NCBI GenBank assembly: GCA_017469545.1
Contig: JAFUGE010000017.1
Coordinates: forward strand, 55,872 to 119,871
Direction: 5' to 3'
Source: Clostridia bacterium
GTDB taxonomy: Bacteria > Bacillota > Clostridia > TANB77 > UBA1234
Length of the DNA stretch: 64,000 nucleotides
Part shown: in pieces, positions 25,924 through 33,394 of the stretch
Layout: each line of letters starts with the position of its first letter
How positions within the stretch are numbered: the stretch's first letter is position 1
The notes under the pieces: model-generated
The model's input: only the letters and a program-made list of their open reading frames with translations
Told to the model about the DNA's origin: nothing
Database searches by the model: none
Position numbers and translations under genes: made by a program

Positions 25924-27210
25924 ATGGAGAGAGTTTACATTAAAAATGTAAAAGTAGGAGAAACAAACAAAATTCAAGGTTTTCTTGAAAATATTAGAGA
26001 CAAGAAGTCGATGGCTTTCTTGGTTGTGAAAGATATTACGGGAAAGCTACAAGTAACGATTGAAAAGGAAAAATATCCAGAAATTGCAGAAGCAATCAGT
26101 GGATTATTGCCACATTCTGTTGTGACTTTTGAGGGGCCTGTTGTGGCAAATGAATATGTTAAAATGGGTGGTATGGAAATGCTACCTGAGAAAGTAGAAG
26201 TCGAGTCTAGGGCAGAAGCTTTACCTTTTGGACCAGATGCTAATATTGATACAAGACTTGACTTTAGATGGGTTGACCTAAGAAGTGATAAAAATCAATT
26301 AATGTTTAAAGCGCAAACTTGTATGATAAATGCTATGAGAGAGTATTGCATTAATAACAACTTTCTAGAAATCCACACGCCAAAGCTAATTGGTGCCGCT
26401 TCAGAAAGTGGCTCGGATGTATTCGAATTAAAATATTTTGATAGAAAAGCATACTTGGCGCAAAGCCCTCAATTCTATAAGCAAATGGCGATGGCTAGTG
26501 GCTTTGAGAGAATCTTCGAGACAGGCCCAGTATTTAGAGCAGAAAAATCTTATACCAATAAGCATGCTACCGAATTTACAGGATTTGATGTTGAAATAAG
26601 CTATATTGAGTCTTATGAAGATGTTATGAAATTCGAAGAAGAATTATTAACGTACGCGCTAAAGAAATTAAATGAGGCGTATGGAGAAGAAATCAAAGAA
26701 GTATTTGGTGAAGAAGTAGTGGTACCTACTATTCCATTCCCAAGAATGAAACTTGCTGATGTATATAAAGAATTAGAAGCAAGATATGGCTTTACTGTAC
26801 CAGATGGCGAAAAGAATGACCTAACGACCGAAGCGGAAAGAATGTGCAAGCAATTGGCAAAAGATATGTTTGGGCATGAATTTATTTTTGTTACTGACTT
26901 TCCAAAGGATAAGAGAGCTTTCTATCATATGAGAAAAGACGATATGCCACAAGGATATGACTTGATTTGGAAAGGCGTTGAAATCACTACTGGCGCACAA
27001 AGAGAGCACAGATATGATGTTTTAAAGGTGCAAGCTGACGAAAAAGGATTAGGAGAAGATGTGAAATTCTATCTTGAATTCTTTAAGTATGGTTGCCCTC
27101 CACATGGGGGATTTGGCCTTGGCGTAGACAGACTAACTATGTTAGTAACAGGCCTTACTATCAAAGAAGTAGAATTCTTATTTAGAGGACCAAATAGATT
27201 AACACCGTAA
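25924..27210 (+). CDS. aspS: Aspartate-tRNA(Asp/Asn) ligase, archaeal-type
   Basis: The 428-residue protein has an N-terminal OB-fold anticodon domain (residues 1-105), then a class II core with FLEIHTPKLIGAASESGSDVF, GPVFRAEKSYTNKHATEFTGFDVE (motif 2) and GFGLGVDRLTMLVTG (motif 3). It lacks the GAD insertion domain of standard bacterial AspRS, which makes it the archaeal type, usually non-discriminating and used with GatCAB to make Asn-tRNA. AAGGAGGAG precedes ATG 25924; upstream in-frame sequence belongs to proS. Whether it is AspRS or AsnRS was judged from overall pattern; AspRS is preferred. Confidence 0.85.
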   Translation: MERVYIKNVKVGETNKIQGFLENIRDKKSMAFLVVKDITGKLQVTIEKEKYPEIAEAISGLLPHSVVTFEGPVVANEYVKMGGMEMLPEKVEVESRAEALPFGPDANIDTRLDFRWVDLRSDKNQLMFKAQTCMINAMREYCINNNFLEIHTPKLIGAASESGSDVFELKYFDRKAYLAQSPQFYKQMAMASGFERIFETGPVFRAEKSYTNKHATEFTGFDVEISYIESYEDVMKFEEELLTYALKKLNEAYGEEIKEVFGEEVVVPTIPFPRMKLADVYKELEARYGFTVPDGEKNDLTTEAERMCKQLAKDMFGHEFIFVTDFPKDKRAFYHMRKDDMPQGYDLIWKGVEITTGAQREHRYDVLKVQADEKGLGEDVKFYLEFFKYGCPPHGGFGLGVDRLTMLVTGLTIKEVEFLFRGPNRLTP

Positions 27211-27216
27211 TAAACT

Positions 27217-27280
27217 GTAGGGGCAGCGTATCACGCTGCCCGTATTTATTGATACGGGTGGCGTAATACGCCACCCCTAC
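27217..27280. repeat. Inverted pair of REP-like palindromes (BIME-like)
   Basis: GTAG unit (27217-27241) and CTAC unit (27256-27280) face away from each other across a partly palindromic spacer. The second has GGGTGGCG/CGCCACCC arms, a compensatory variant. Confidence 0.85.
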
Positions 27281-27288
27281 GGTTTTAT

Positions 27289-27317
27289 TTGCAATTTTCT
27301 TTTTTGTATGCTATAAT
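27289..27317 (+). promoter_or_regulatory. Promoter of RNase P RNA
   Basis: TTGCAA, 17-nt spacer, TATAAT. Confidence 0.85.
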
Positions 27318-27323
27318 AGCAAG

Positions 27324-27737
27324 TAGAGTAAGTCAGATAATCGCGGACGTCTTTTAGACGTATGAGGAAAGTCCGGGCTCCACAGGGCAGGGTGCCAGCT
27401 AACGGCTGGTGGAGGTAACTCTAAGGAAAGTGCAACAGAAAGATACCGCTTGGACTCCCAGGGCGAAAAGGCGAAGCCACGGCTGTTAATCCGCAGGATT
27501 AACAACGGACGGCCTGGGAGCAATGAATTTTCAAGTAAGGGTGGAAAGGCAGGGTAAGAGCCTACCAGCAATATGGAGACATATTGGCTATGTAAACCCC
27601 ACTCGGAGCAACGCTATGGGAGAAGTTTAGGCGGCCCGCTATTGCTTCTCGAGGAAGCGGCTTGAGATAAATAGCAATATTTATCCTAGATAAATGATTA
27701 TCGAATACAGAACCCGGCTTACAGATTTGCTCTGATT
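27324..27737 (+). ncRNA. rnpB: RNase P RNA (class A-like)
   Basis: The catalytic RNA of RNase P, which matures tRNA 5' ends. Conserved cores are visible: GAGGAAAGTCCGGGCTCC near 27362, ACAGAAAGATACCGC near 27434, AAGGGTGGAAAGG with GGTAAGAGCCTACC near 27537, and ATAAATGATTATCG with ACAGAACCCGGCTTACAG near 27691-27726. The 5' AGAGTAAGTC pairs with GATTTGCTCT at the 3' end as helix P1. The whole pattern is complete. Confidence 0.98.
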
Positions 27738-27745
27738 TGATATGT

Positions 27746-27775
27746 AAAATGCCAGCTTGTTTATGCTGGCATTTT
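27746..27775 (+). terminator. Intrinsic terminator of rnpB
   Basis: AAAATGCCAGC and GCTGGCATTTT form a strong stem followed by a T-rich end. Confidence 0.9.
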
Positions 27776-27804
27776 GCTTTCTATTTTATAGATGTTCAAT
27801 CCGC

Positions 27805-27829
27805 GGGCAGCGTGATACGCTGCCCCTAC
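27805..27829 (-). repeat. REP-like palindrome, CTAC orientation
   Basis: GGGCAGCG-N5-CGCTGCCC then CTAC, which contains the stop codon of the pseudouridine synthase gene on the minus strand. Confidence 0.85.
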
Positions 27830-28677
27830 AGTATGTTTTGCATATCATTTGGAATAGGTGCTGTGATGGTGATTTCTTCGTTCGTGATTGGATGTTTGAA
27901 ACATAGCTTGTAGGCGTGCAAGGATTGGCGAGAAATCAAATTTGTCTCTTTTCCGTATAAAGTATCTCCTAAAATCGAATGACCGTTAAAAGCAAAATGT
28001 ACGCGAATCTGATGGGTCCTTCCTGTTTCAATAGTTACTTTCATAACAGAGTAGTCTGAAAATTCTTTGATAGTTTCATAATGAGTAATGGCAACTTGGC
28101 CAGTTTCGCTTACTTCACGTTCCATAATGCTGCCCTCTTTTCGGGCAATAGGGGCATTTATCGTGCCGCTTCTAGGAGTCATTTTTCCGTCTATAATAGC
28201 GATGTATTCCTTGTATGGCCTTATCTTAGTAAAACATTCCTGGATATATTCGTTTTTGGCAAATAGCACAATCCCTGAAGTATCTCTGTCTAATCGATTA
28301 ATAGGGCGTATCTTTTTATTGTTGCTCAGATAATATTTCACGCCATTGGCAAGGGTATTGTTTAAGTGATAAGAAGAGGGGTGAACCACAATCCCTGCCG
28401 GTTTATTTACTGCCAATAGATATTCGTCTTCATATAATATTTCTAAATCCATTTTTTCTGGTACAATAAAATCCGTCTCTTCAAAGTCTATGAGTACTTC
28501 TACAATGTCGCCCTCTTTCACTTCGTAGGAAGTAAAAACACTGTTTCCATTGACCAAAATTTTATGATTATTTTTCAGTTTAGCAATTAGTCTCGACGAG
28601 ATATTTAATTTCGTCTTTAGTATGTTTGATACCTTTTGGTCAATATCATTTTTGGTTACAAGATATTTTAGTATGAT
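27826..28677 (-). CDS. RluA/RluD-family rRNA pseudouridine synthase
   Basis: An S4-like RNA-binding domain (residues 1-65) precedes the catalytic domain with AVNKPAGIVVHPS, the RLDRDTSGIVLFAK motif carrying the active-site Asp, and TGRTHQIRVHFA. The start is uncertain. A TATAAT box at 28702-28697 (minus strand) and a GAGG site at 28689-28686 lie upstream of ATC (28677) and ATA (28674), with no ATG, GTG or TTG at a suitable place. The in-frame ATG at 28740 is upstream of that -10 box, inside a repeat, and gives non-conserved residues. A non-standard start codon is therefore suspected. The stop TAG is from a REP-like palindrome. Confidence 0.8.
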   Translation of the reverse strand: MILKYLVTKNDIDQKVSNILKTKLNISSRLIAKLKNNHKILVNGNSVFTSYEVKEGDIVEVLIDFEETDFIVPEKMDLEILYEDEYLLAVNKPAGIVVHPSSYHLNNTLANGVKYYLSNNKKIRPINRLDRDTSGIVLFAKNEYIQECFTKIRPYKEYIAIIDGKMTPRSGTINAPIARKEGSIMEREVSETGQVAITHYETIKEFSDYSVMKVTIETGRTHQIRVHFAFNGHSILGDTLYGKETNLISRQSLHAYKLCFKHPITNEEITITAPIPNDMQNIL

Positions 28678-28731
28678 TTTAATCACCTCAAGGTGTATTA
28701 TATCATAATATATACAAAAAGGAAATTGTTC

Positions 28732-28756
28732 GGGTCGCATAATATGCGCCCCCTAC
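28732..28756 (-). repeat. Divergent REP-like palindrome, CTAC orientation
   Basis: GGGTCGCAT-AAT-ATGCGCCCC then CTAC. It differs most from the consensus but keeps pairing and the CTAC end. Confidence 0.7.
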
Positions 28757-28778
28757 AGAATATGGGAGGAATTAATAT

Positions 28779-29114
28779 ATGGGAAGATATTATAGAAATA
28801 ATGTTTTAGGTGCCAATGATAACAATACTACTGATGTGTTGGCTGTTACGAACTCTTGTAATTCGTGCAATCATTTTAACAACAATTCTTGCAATAATAA
28901 TTGTAATCGTAATGAGGATATGCTAGATAATCTTTGCAATTTTTTAGGTTGTAATTGCAATTGCCAGTTCGATACGCGCAGTTCCAGAGGGCTAGAAGAA
29001 GTCAATGGAATTTTAGAGGAAGTGGGCGAGGACTTTATTACGCTAAGATCTACCAGCAATGGCAGAAGAACCATCTGTAATACCGACAATTTGCAATTTG
29101 TAACAATACTTTAA
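28779..29114 (+). CDS. Cys/Asn-rich protein, probable spore coat component
   Basis: The 111-residue protein has a GGGAGG site. Residues 26-63 are dense in Asn and Cys (CNSCNHF, NSCNNNCNRN, CNFLGCNCNC), and the C-terminal part (from GLEEVNGILEEVGEDF) looks like a small beta-rich domain seen in Clostridial spore coat proteins. Cysteine-rich composition without a signal peptide fits a cross-linked coat or exosporium component. No sigma-A promoter is visible upstream, as expected for a mother-cell sigma factor, but I cannot assign one. Family not recognised with certainty. Confidence 0.65.
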   Translation: MGRYYRNNVLGANDNNTTDVLAVTNSCNSCNHFNNNSCNNNCNRNEDMLDNLCNFLGCNCNCQFDTRSSRGLEEVNGILEEVGEDFITLRSTSNGRRTICNTDNLQFVTIL

Positions 29115-29121
29115 TTTTTGA

Positions 29122-29150
29122 TTGATAATATGAAGCATTAGGATTATACT
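29122..29150 (+). promoter_or_regulatory. Promoter of pta
   Basis: TTGATA, 17-nt spacer, TATACT, 38 nt before the ATG. Confidence 0.6.
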
Positions 29151-29187
29151 AATAAGTGAATTTTAAAGAGAATAGGAGACGAAGTTT

Positions 29188-30180
29188 ATGAATTTTATAG
29201 AGACGATTAAGGAAAAAGCGCGCAAGGAGCTAAAGACAATTGTTCTTCCAGAAAGCACGGATATGAGGGTTTTGGAAGCGGCAAGAAAAGTGACGGACGA
29301 GGGATTTGCGAAAGTAATTCTTTTAGGCGAGAGAGAAAATTTGAGCAAAATCGCTGGAAATATGGATATTAGTGATATTGAAGTCATTAATCCATTGGAG
29401 AGTGAAAAGAGAGAGGAATATGTAAATGCTTTTTATGAGCTTAGAAAAGCAAAAGGAATGACTTTGGAGAAGGCAGAAGAGACGTTAAAAAATAACATTT
29501 ATTTTGGAACAATGATGATTAAGCAAGGTGATGCGGACGGTTTGGTCGCAGGAAGTGTTTGCTCTACGGCTGATACTTTAAGGCCTTCTCTTCAAATATT
29601 GAAAACGGCGCCAGGAGTCAAACTTGTTTCTTCGTTCTTTGTGATGCAAGTGCCAAACTCGGAATTAGGACAAGAAGGGATGTTTTTATTCTCAGATTGT
29701 GGCTTGAACACCAATCCAAATGCCGAAGAGCTATCAGAGATTGCTATTTCCTCTGCCAATACTTGGAAAAGCTTAGTCAAAACTGAGCCAAAAATAGCAA
29801 TGCTTTCTTATTCTACTTTAGGAAGTGCCCCTGTGACGGACCTAACAGAAAAAGTCATTACTGCTACCAAATTAGTAAAAGAAAAAGCGCCTGATTTGGC
29901 AGTGGAGGGAGAGATTCAATTGGATGCTGCTATTGTTCCTTCTGTAGGGCGTCAAAAAGCCCCAGAAAGCCAAGTTGCAGGCAAAGCCAATGTCCTAATC
30001 TTCCCAGACTTAAACGCCGGAAATATTGGCTATAAATTGGTACAAAGATTAGCGAAAGCCGAGGCCTATGGCCCAATCACACAAGGCATCGCAAAGCCAG
30101 TCAATGATTTATCAAGAGGCTGCAGCAGCGACGATATCGTAGGAGTCGTTGCCATTACAGCGGTACAAGCACAGGAATAA
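29188..30180 (+). CDS. pta: Phosphate acetyltransferase
   Basis: Pta converts acetyl-CoA and phosphate to acetyl phosphate, which AckA uses to make ATP and acetate. Signatures include VLPESTDMRVLEAA near residue 19, DADGLVAGSVCST (around 112), QVPNSELGQEG, SYSTLGSA and NVLIFPDLNAGNIGYKL with NDLSRGCSSDDIVG at the end. It has 330 residues, the short single-domain form. AGGAG precedes the ATG. A terminator overlaps its end, so it is transcribed apart from ackA, which lies 1.4 kb downstream. Confidence 0.96.
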   Translation: MNFIETIKEKARKELKTIVLPESTDMRVLEAARKVTDEGFAKVILLGERENLSKIAGNMDISDIEVINPLESEKREEYVNAFYELRKAKGMTLEKAEETLKNNIYFGTMMIKQGDADGLVAGSVCSTADTLRPSLQILKTAPGVKLVSSFFVMQVPNSELGQEGMFLFSDCGLNTNPNAEELSEIAISSANTWKSLVKTEPKIAMLSYSTLGSAPVTDLTEKVITATKLVKEKAPDLAVEGEIQLDAAIVPSVGRQKAPESQVAGKANVLIFPDLNAGNIGYKLVQRLAKAEAYGPITQGIAKPVNDLSRGCSSDDIVGVVAITAVQAQE

Positions 30181-30198
30181 ATTTCTGTGCTTTTTATG
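30166..30198 (+). terminator. Intrinsic terminator of pta
   Basis: AAGCACAG pairs with CTGTGCTT around the stop codon region, followed by a T run. Confidence 0.8.
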
Positions 30199-30239
30199 AT
30201 CTATAACTATAAGTTATAGATTGCATAAAAGCCTATTAT

Positions 30240-30268
30240 TTGACATTATGCTCAATTGCTACTATAAT
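30240..30268 (+). promoter_or_regulatory. Consensus promoter for the Nudix/RdgB-like genes
   Basis: Perfect TTGACA and TATAAT with a 17-nt spacer. Confidence 0.9.
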
Positions 30269-30307
30269 AATATTCAAGAATTAATTTAAAAGATAGGAGT
30301 TGATTTT

Positions 30308-30793
30308 ATGAATTTTTTCGAAATTTTAAATAATAAGGCTAAGGCAGATGGAATTGCTAAAAGAATATCTGGTGGAATTATCATTAATGATAGGGGGGAA
30401 GTGCTACTTTTAAAGCGAAAATCTGACGATTTTATGGGCGGAATATTAGAATTACCCAGCGGTAATGTAGAGATAGACGAAAAAATAGAAGAGGGCCTAA
30501 TAAGAGAGGTAAAGGAAGAAACCAACCTAAATGTAACAGGAATAGGAATGTTTGTTAATACTTTTGACTATTTATCTAGAAGTGGGAAAAAAAGTAGACA
30601 ATTTAATTTTGAGATATTTGTCAAAGATGTATCAAATATATTTTTAACAGAACATGACGAATATGTTTGGCTTACTGTAGAAGATATTCGTAGAAACGAT
30701 AATATTACAGACGAAGTAAAATATGCCATAGAAATATTCATATATAATAAGAGAAAAAATATAGAAGATGGTAAACATGCAGAAACTATTTGA
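30308..30793 (+). CDS. Nudix hydrolase
   Basis: The Nudix box runs GNVEIDEKIEEGLIREVKEE (about residues 57-76), matching G-x5-E-x7-R-E-x2-E-E. Nudix enzymes cleave nucleoside diphosphates linked to another group; the substrate is not clear. The protein has 161 residues and an AGGAG site with its own consensus promoter. It is followed by a 40-codon ORF and an RdgB-like gene; a house-cleaning role on damaged or non-standard nucleotides is a reasonable inference. This group separates pta from ackA. Confidence 0.85.
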   Translation: MNFFEILNNKAKADGIAKRISGGIIINDRGEVLLLKRKSDDFMGGILELPSGNVEIDEKIEEGLIREVKEETNLNVTGIGMFVNTFDYLSRSGKKSRQFNFEIFVKDVSNIFLTEHDEYVWLTVEDIRRNDNITDEVKYAIEIFIYNKRKNIEDGKHAETI

Positions 30794-30899
30794 AAAAATA
30801 TCTTTAGACAATGATTGTGTAGATATTTTATATACTAATTTGATATGTCAAAAGCAATGGGTATATTTTTTCTGGGAAAAGGGATATTTAGAAAATTAA
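30777..30899 (+). CDS. Small ORF of 40 codons between Nudix and RdgB-like genes
   Basis: ATG at 30777 lies within the Nudix end (17-nt overlap) and the TAA is 16 nt before the next ATG, so it fills the gap exactly. It encodes MQKLFEKISLDNDCVDILY followed by an aromatic tail with W, F and Y. The ribosome site is weak (AGATGG). Tight packing and overlap suggest real translation, but no family is recognised and it could be a chance ORF in AT-rich DNA. Confidence 0.4.
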   Translation: MQKLFEKISLDNDCVDILYTNLICQKQWVYFFWEKGYLEN

Positions 30900-30915
30900 A
30901 AAGGAGTAAATATTT

Positions 30916-31476
30916 ATGAAAATAACATTAGTAACAGGTAATTGGGCAAAAGTAGCTCAAGCAAAAGTAATTCTGGAACCATTAGGGATAGAGGTTGATA
31001 ATATAAAACTGGATACTATTGAAATCCAAGCTAATAGTGTTGAAGAAGTTGCAGCATATTCTGCCAAGTGGGCTAGTGAAAAATTAAAGTGTAATGTGGT
31101 GAAAAACGATACAGGCATTATGATTGAAGGATTAAATGGTTTTCCGGCAGCTTATACTCATTATGTTCAGGATACAATAGGAGAAAATGGTATTTTAAAA
31201 CTAATGGACGGCGTAGAAAATAGGAATGCAAAGTTTGTCCAAGCGCTAGCATTTTGCGAATATGGAAAAGAACCTGTGATATTTACAAGTATCACAAAGG
31301 GAAAAATTGCTCAAAAGCGTTCTGGACAATATGGATGGTGTTGGGACTTTATATTTGTCCCTGAAGGGCAAGAAGAGACGCTTGCATCATTTAATGATGA
31401 CGAAAGATTTAAATTCTGGAATGATACAGGATATAGACAATTGGCTTCCTACCTTGAAAAAAATAATCTTATATAA
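30916..31476 (+). CDS. RdgB/HAM1-family non-canonical purine NTP pyrophosphatase
   Basis: TGNWAKVAQAK near the start is the TGNxxK phosphate-binding motif; NDTGIMIEGLNGFPAAYTHY near residue 64 is the variant of the usual EDTGL-x3-ALxG-xPGxYT motif; GWCWDFIFVPEGQEETLA near 140 is the substrate-specificity end. Such enzymes remove dITP, XTP and the like from the nucleotide pool. It has 186 residues, AAGGAG site. The sequence is closer to archaeal/eukaryotic HAM1 than to E. coli RdgB. Encoded with a Nudix protein. Confidence 0.8.
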   Translation: MKITLVTGNWAKVAQAKVILEPLGIEVDNIKLDTIEIQANSVEEVAAYSAKWASEKLKCNVVKNDTGIMIEGLNGFPAAYTHYVQDTIGENGILKLMDGVENRNAKFVQALAFCEYGKEPVIFTSITKGKIAQKRSGQYGWCWDFIFVPEGQEETLASFNDDERFKFWNDTGYRQLASYLEKNNLI

Positions 31477-31507
31477 AGGCTAAACCCTCTATAATTCGTT
31501 TTTTGTA

Positions 31508-31536
31508 TTGATATCTTCAATTTATTGTGATAAAAT
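31508..31536 (+). promoter_or_regulatory. Promoter of ackA
   Basis: TTGATA, 17-nt spacer, TAAAAT, 33 nt before the ATG. Confidence 0.75.
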
Positions 31537-31569
31537 ACCAACCAAATGGATTATGAGGGGGATTTATAA

Positions 31570-32781
31570 ATGAAAGTTTTAGTTGTTAATTGTGGTAGTT
31601 CTTCTCTTAAGTATCAATTGATTGATATGGAAAATGAGGAAGTTCTTGCCAAAGGAAAATGCGACCGTATTGGCGCGGTAGAGGGAGAAATCGGAAAACC
31701 TTTTATTGAGTACAAAGCAAAAGGCGAAAAGGTAAAAGAGGAATTACCTTTGCCTGATCATACGGCTGCTTTTGAAGCGGTTGTAAGGTATTTGCTTGAC
31801 GAAAAAGTCGGCGTGATAAGTGCCTTGGACGAAGTATCAGCCATTGGCCATAGAATCGTGAATGCTGGCCCGTTCTTTAAAGAGAGCACATTGGTTACAG
31901 AAGAAGTAATCAATACCTTTAAAGAAAAATCAATGCCATATGCTCCTGTACATAACAAGCCAGCACTTCAAGGAATTGAAGCTTGTACAAAAACAATGCC
32001 TGGCATTAGCCAAGTATTAGTATTTGACACGACTTTCCATTACACGATGCCTGAAAAAGCTTATACTTATGCTGTCCCAATGGCTTGGCGCGAAGAATAT
32101 GGCGTAAGAAGATATGGTGCACACGGAATGTCACATCAATTTGTAGCGGAAGAGGCTGCCAAATTGCTTGGAAAAGACATTTCAGAAGTAAACACCATTT
32201 CTTGTCACTTGGGTAACGGCTCTAGTGTTACAGCAATTAGAGGCGGAAAGTCTGTTGATACATCAATGGGATTTACTCCACTTGAGGGCTTAGTAATGGG
32301 CACGAGATGCGGCGATATCGACCCTGCTATCATTGAATTTGTGATGGAAAAAGAGAACATGGATATCCATCAAATGATGCACGCACTTAATAAAACTTCT
32401 GGTTTACTTGGCGTATCTGGCAAAACCGGAGACGTAAGAGACTTAAGAATTCTAAGAGACCAAGGCGATAAAGGTGCCACACTTGCTCTAGAGATATTCG
32501 AATATAGAGTGAAGAAATATATTGGCGCTTATATGGCCGTTCTTGGTCATATTGATTGCATCACTTTTGAAGGTGGAATAGGGGAGCATAATCCTGAAGT
32601 CGTAAAAGCTTGCGTAGGTGGATTAGAAGAATTTGGAATCAAGTACGACGATACACATATTGACGACGAAATGTATGAGGGTATTATTAGTACACCAGAT
32701 TCAAGGGTAAAAATGTATGTCATTGCAACAAACGAAGAAATCGTTATTGCAAGAGAAACCTTGAAAACATTAGGCAAATAA
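31570..32781 (+). CDS. ackA: Acetate kinase
   Basis: AckA makes ATP and acetate from acetyl phosphate, the energy-yielding end of acetogenic fermentation. Motifs: VNCGSSSLKYQL at the start, FDTTFHYTMPEKAY near residue 148, ISCHLGNGSSV near 210, TPLEGLVMGTRCGDIDP near 235, and FEGGIGEHNPEV near 335. The length of 403 residues is normal. A ribosome site GAGGGGG is present. A perfect 15-bp terminator follows after a REP-like unit. Confidence 0.97.
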   Translation: MKVLVVNCGSSSLKYQLIDMENEEVLAKGKCDRIGAVEGEIGKPFIEYKAKGEKVKEELPLPDHTAAFEAVVRYLLDEKVGVISALDEVSAIGHRIVNAGPFFKESTLVTEEVINTFKEKSMPYAPVHNKPALQGIEACTKTMPGISQVLVFDTTFHYTMPEKAYTYAVPMAWREEYGVRRYGAHGMSHQFVAEEAAKLLGKDISEVNTISCHLGNGSSVTAIRGGKSVDTSMGFTPLEGLVMGTRCGDIDPAIIEFVMEKENMDIHQMMHALNKTSGLLGVSGKTGDVRDLRILRDQGDKGATLALEIFEYRVKKYIGAYMAVLGHIDCITFEGGIGEHNPEVVKACVGGLEEFGIKYDDTHIDDEMYEGIISTPDSRVKMYVIATNEEIVIARETLKTLGK

Positions 32782-32791
32782 CCTATAACCT

Positions 32792-32816
32792 GTAGGGGCA
32801 GCGTATTACGCTGCCC
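32792..32816 (+). repeat. REP-like palindrome, GTAG orientation
   Basis: GTAG plus GGGCAGCG-N5-CGCTGCCC between the ackA stop and its terminator. Confidence 0.85.
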
Positions 32817-32825
32817 ATTTTACGT

Positions 32826-32868
32826 AAAAAAAGACTCTGCAGCTATCATACTGCAGAGTCTTTTTTTT
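32826..32868 (+). terminator. Strong intrinsic terminator after ackA
   Basis: AAAGACTCTGCAG pairs perfectly with CTGCAGAGTCTTT, followed by a run of T. Confidence 0.95.
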
Positions 32869-32964
32869 ACTCTTTCGGAAAATACCACCTGAGTAGGAAT
32901 TTACTTGAGACAAACTGTCCAAGCAATAATCCTATAATGACAATTGTCAAATCCAGGATTATTA

Positions 32965-33028
32965 CACGAACATTTTTTTGTATTTTTTATTAAAAACTAT
33001 TGACAAGGAATAAATGTTCGTGTATTAT
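32965..33028 (+). promoter_or_regulatory. Promoter with inverted-repeat operator before the LysM gene
   Basis: TTGACA (33000-33005) and TATTAT (33023-33028) have a 17-nt spacer. ACACGAACATTT upstream and AAATGTTCGTGT (33012-33023, between -35 and -10) are exact inverted copies. The CGAAC/GTTCG halves resemble the Gram-positive SOS (LexA) half-sites. LexA control is an inference. Confidence 0.65.
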
Positions 33029-33077
33029 TATATTGCAATCAAGAACGGAAGTTCTTAAATCAAAGGGGGATTCTATT

Positions 33078-33350
33078 ATGAGAATTAAGAATAAAGGTAG
33101 ATTTATCGTTGCAATGAGCATTATATTGATTATTATTGTTTCAATCGTTAGTATGCTTACCAATATCGTTTTCTCACACGAAGAGACAAAATATGAAAAA
33201 GTATTGGTATCAAATGGAGATACATTATGGAGTATTGCCAGTTCTTTAGAGGGGAATATTAACAGAAACATTTACGAAATTAAGAAAGTAAATAATTTAG
33301 AGAAGTCAAATCTATACGTAGGACAGGAATTATTAATTCCTATGAATTAA
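33078..33350 (+). CDS. Membrane-anchored LysM protein, YneA-like
   Basis: 90 residues: a short basic N-terminus, one membrane helix (residues 9-30) and a LysM domain (41-87; YEKVLVSNGDTLWSIASSL and a closing LYVGQELLIP). This is the architecture of YneA, the SOS-induced cell-division inhibitor of Bacillus, which delays septation after DNA damage. The operator-like inverted repeat with CGAAC/GTTCG halves supports this, but lexA is not adjacent. Other small LysM proteins have the same layout, so the identity is likely but not proven. AAAGGGGG precedes ATG 33078. Confidence 0.7.
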   Translation: MRIKNKGRFIVAMSIILIIIVSIVSMLTNIVFSHEETKYEKVLVSNGDTLWSIASSLEGNINRNIYEIKKVNNLEKSNLYVGQELLIPMN

Positions 33351-33353
33351 TGT

Positions 33354-33378
33354 GTAGGGGCAGCGTACCACGCTGCCC
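33354..33378 (+). repeat. REP-like palindrome, GTAG orientation
   Basis: GTAG plus GGGCAGCG-N5-CGCTGCCC, 4 nt after the LysM gene stop. It lies between two convergent genes. Confidence 0.85.
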
Positions 33379-33394
33379 GCAATCAATCTTATGT

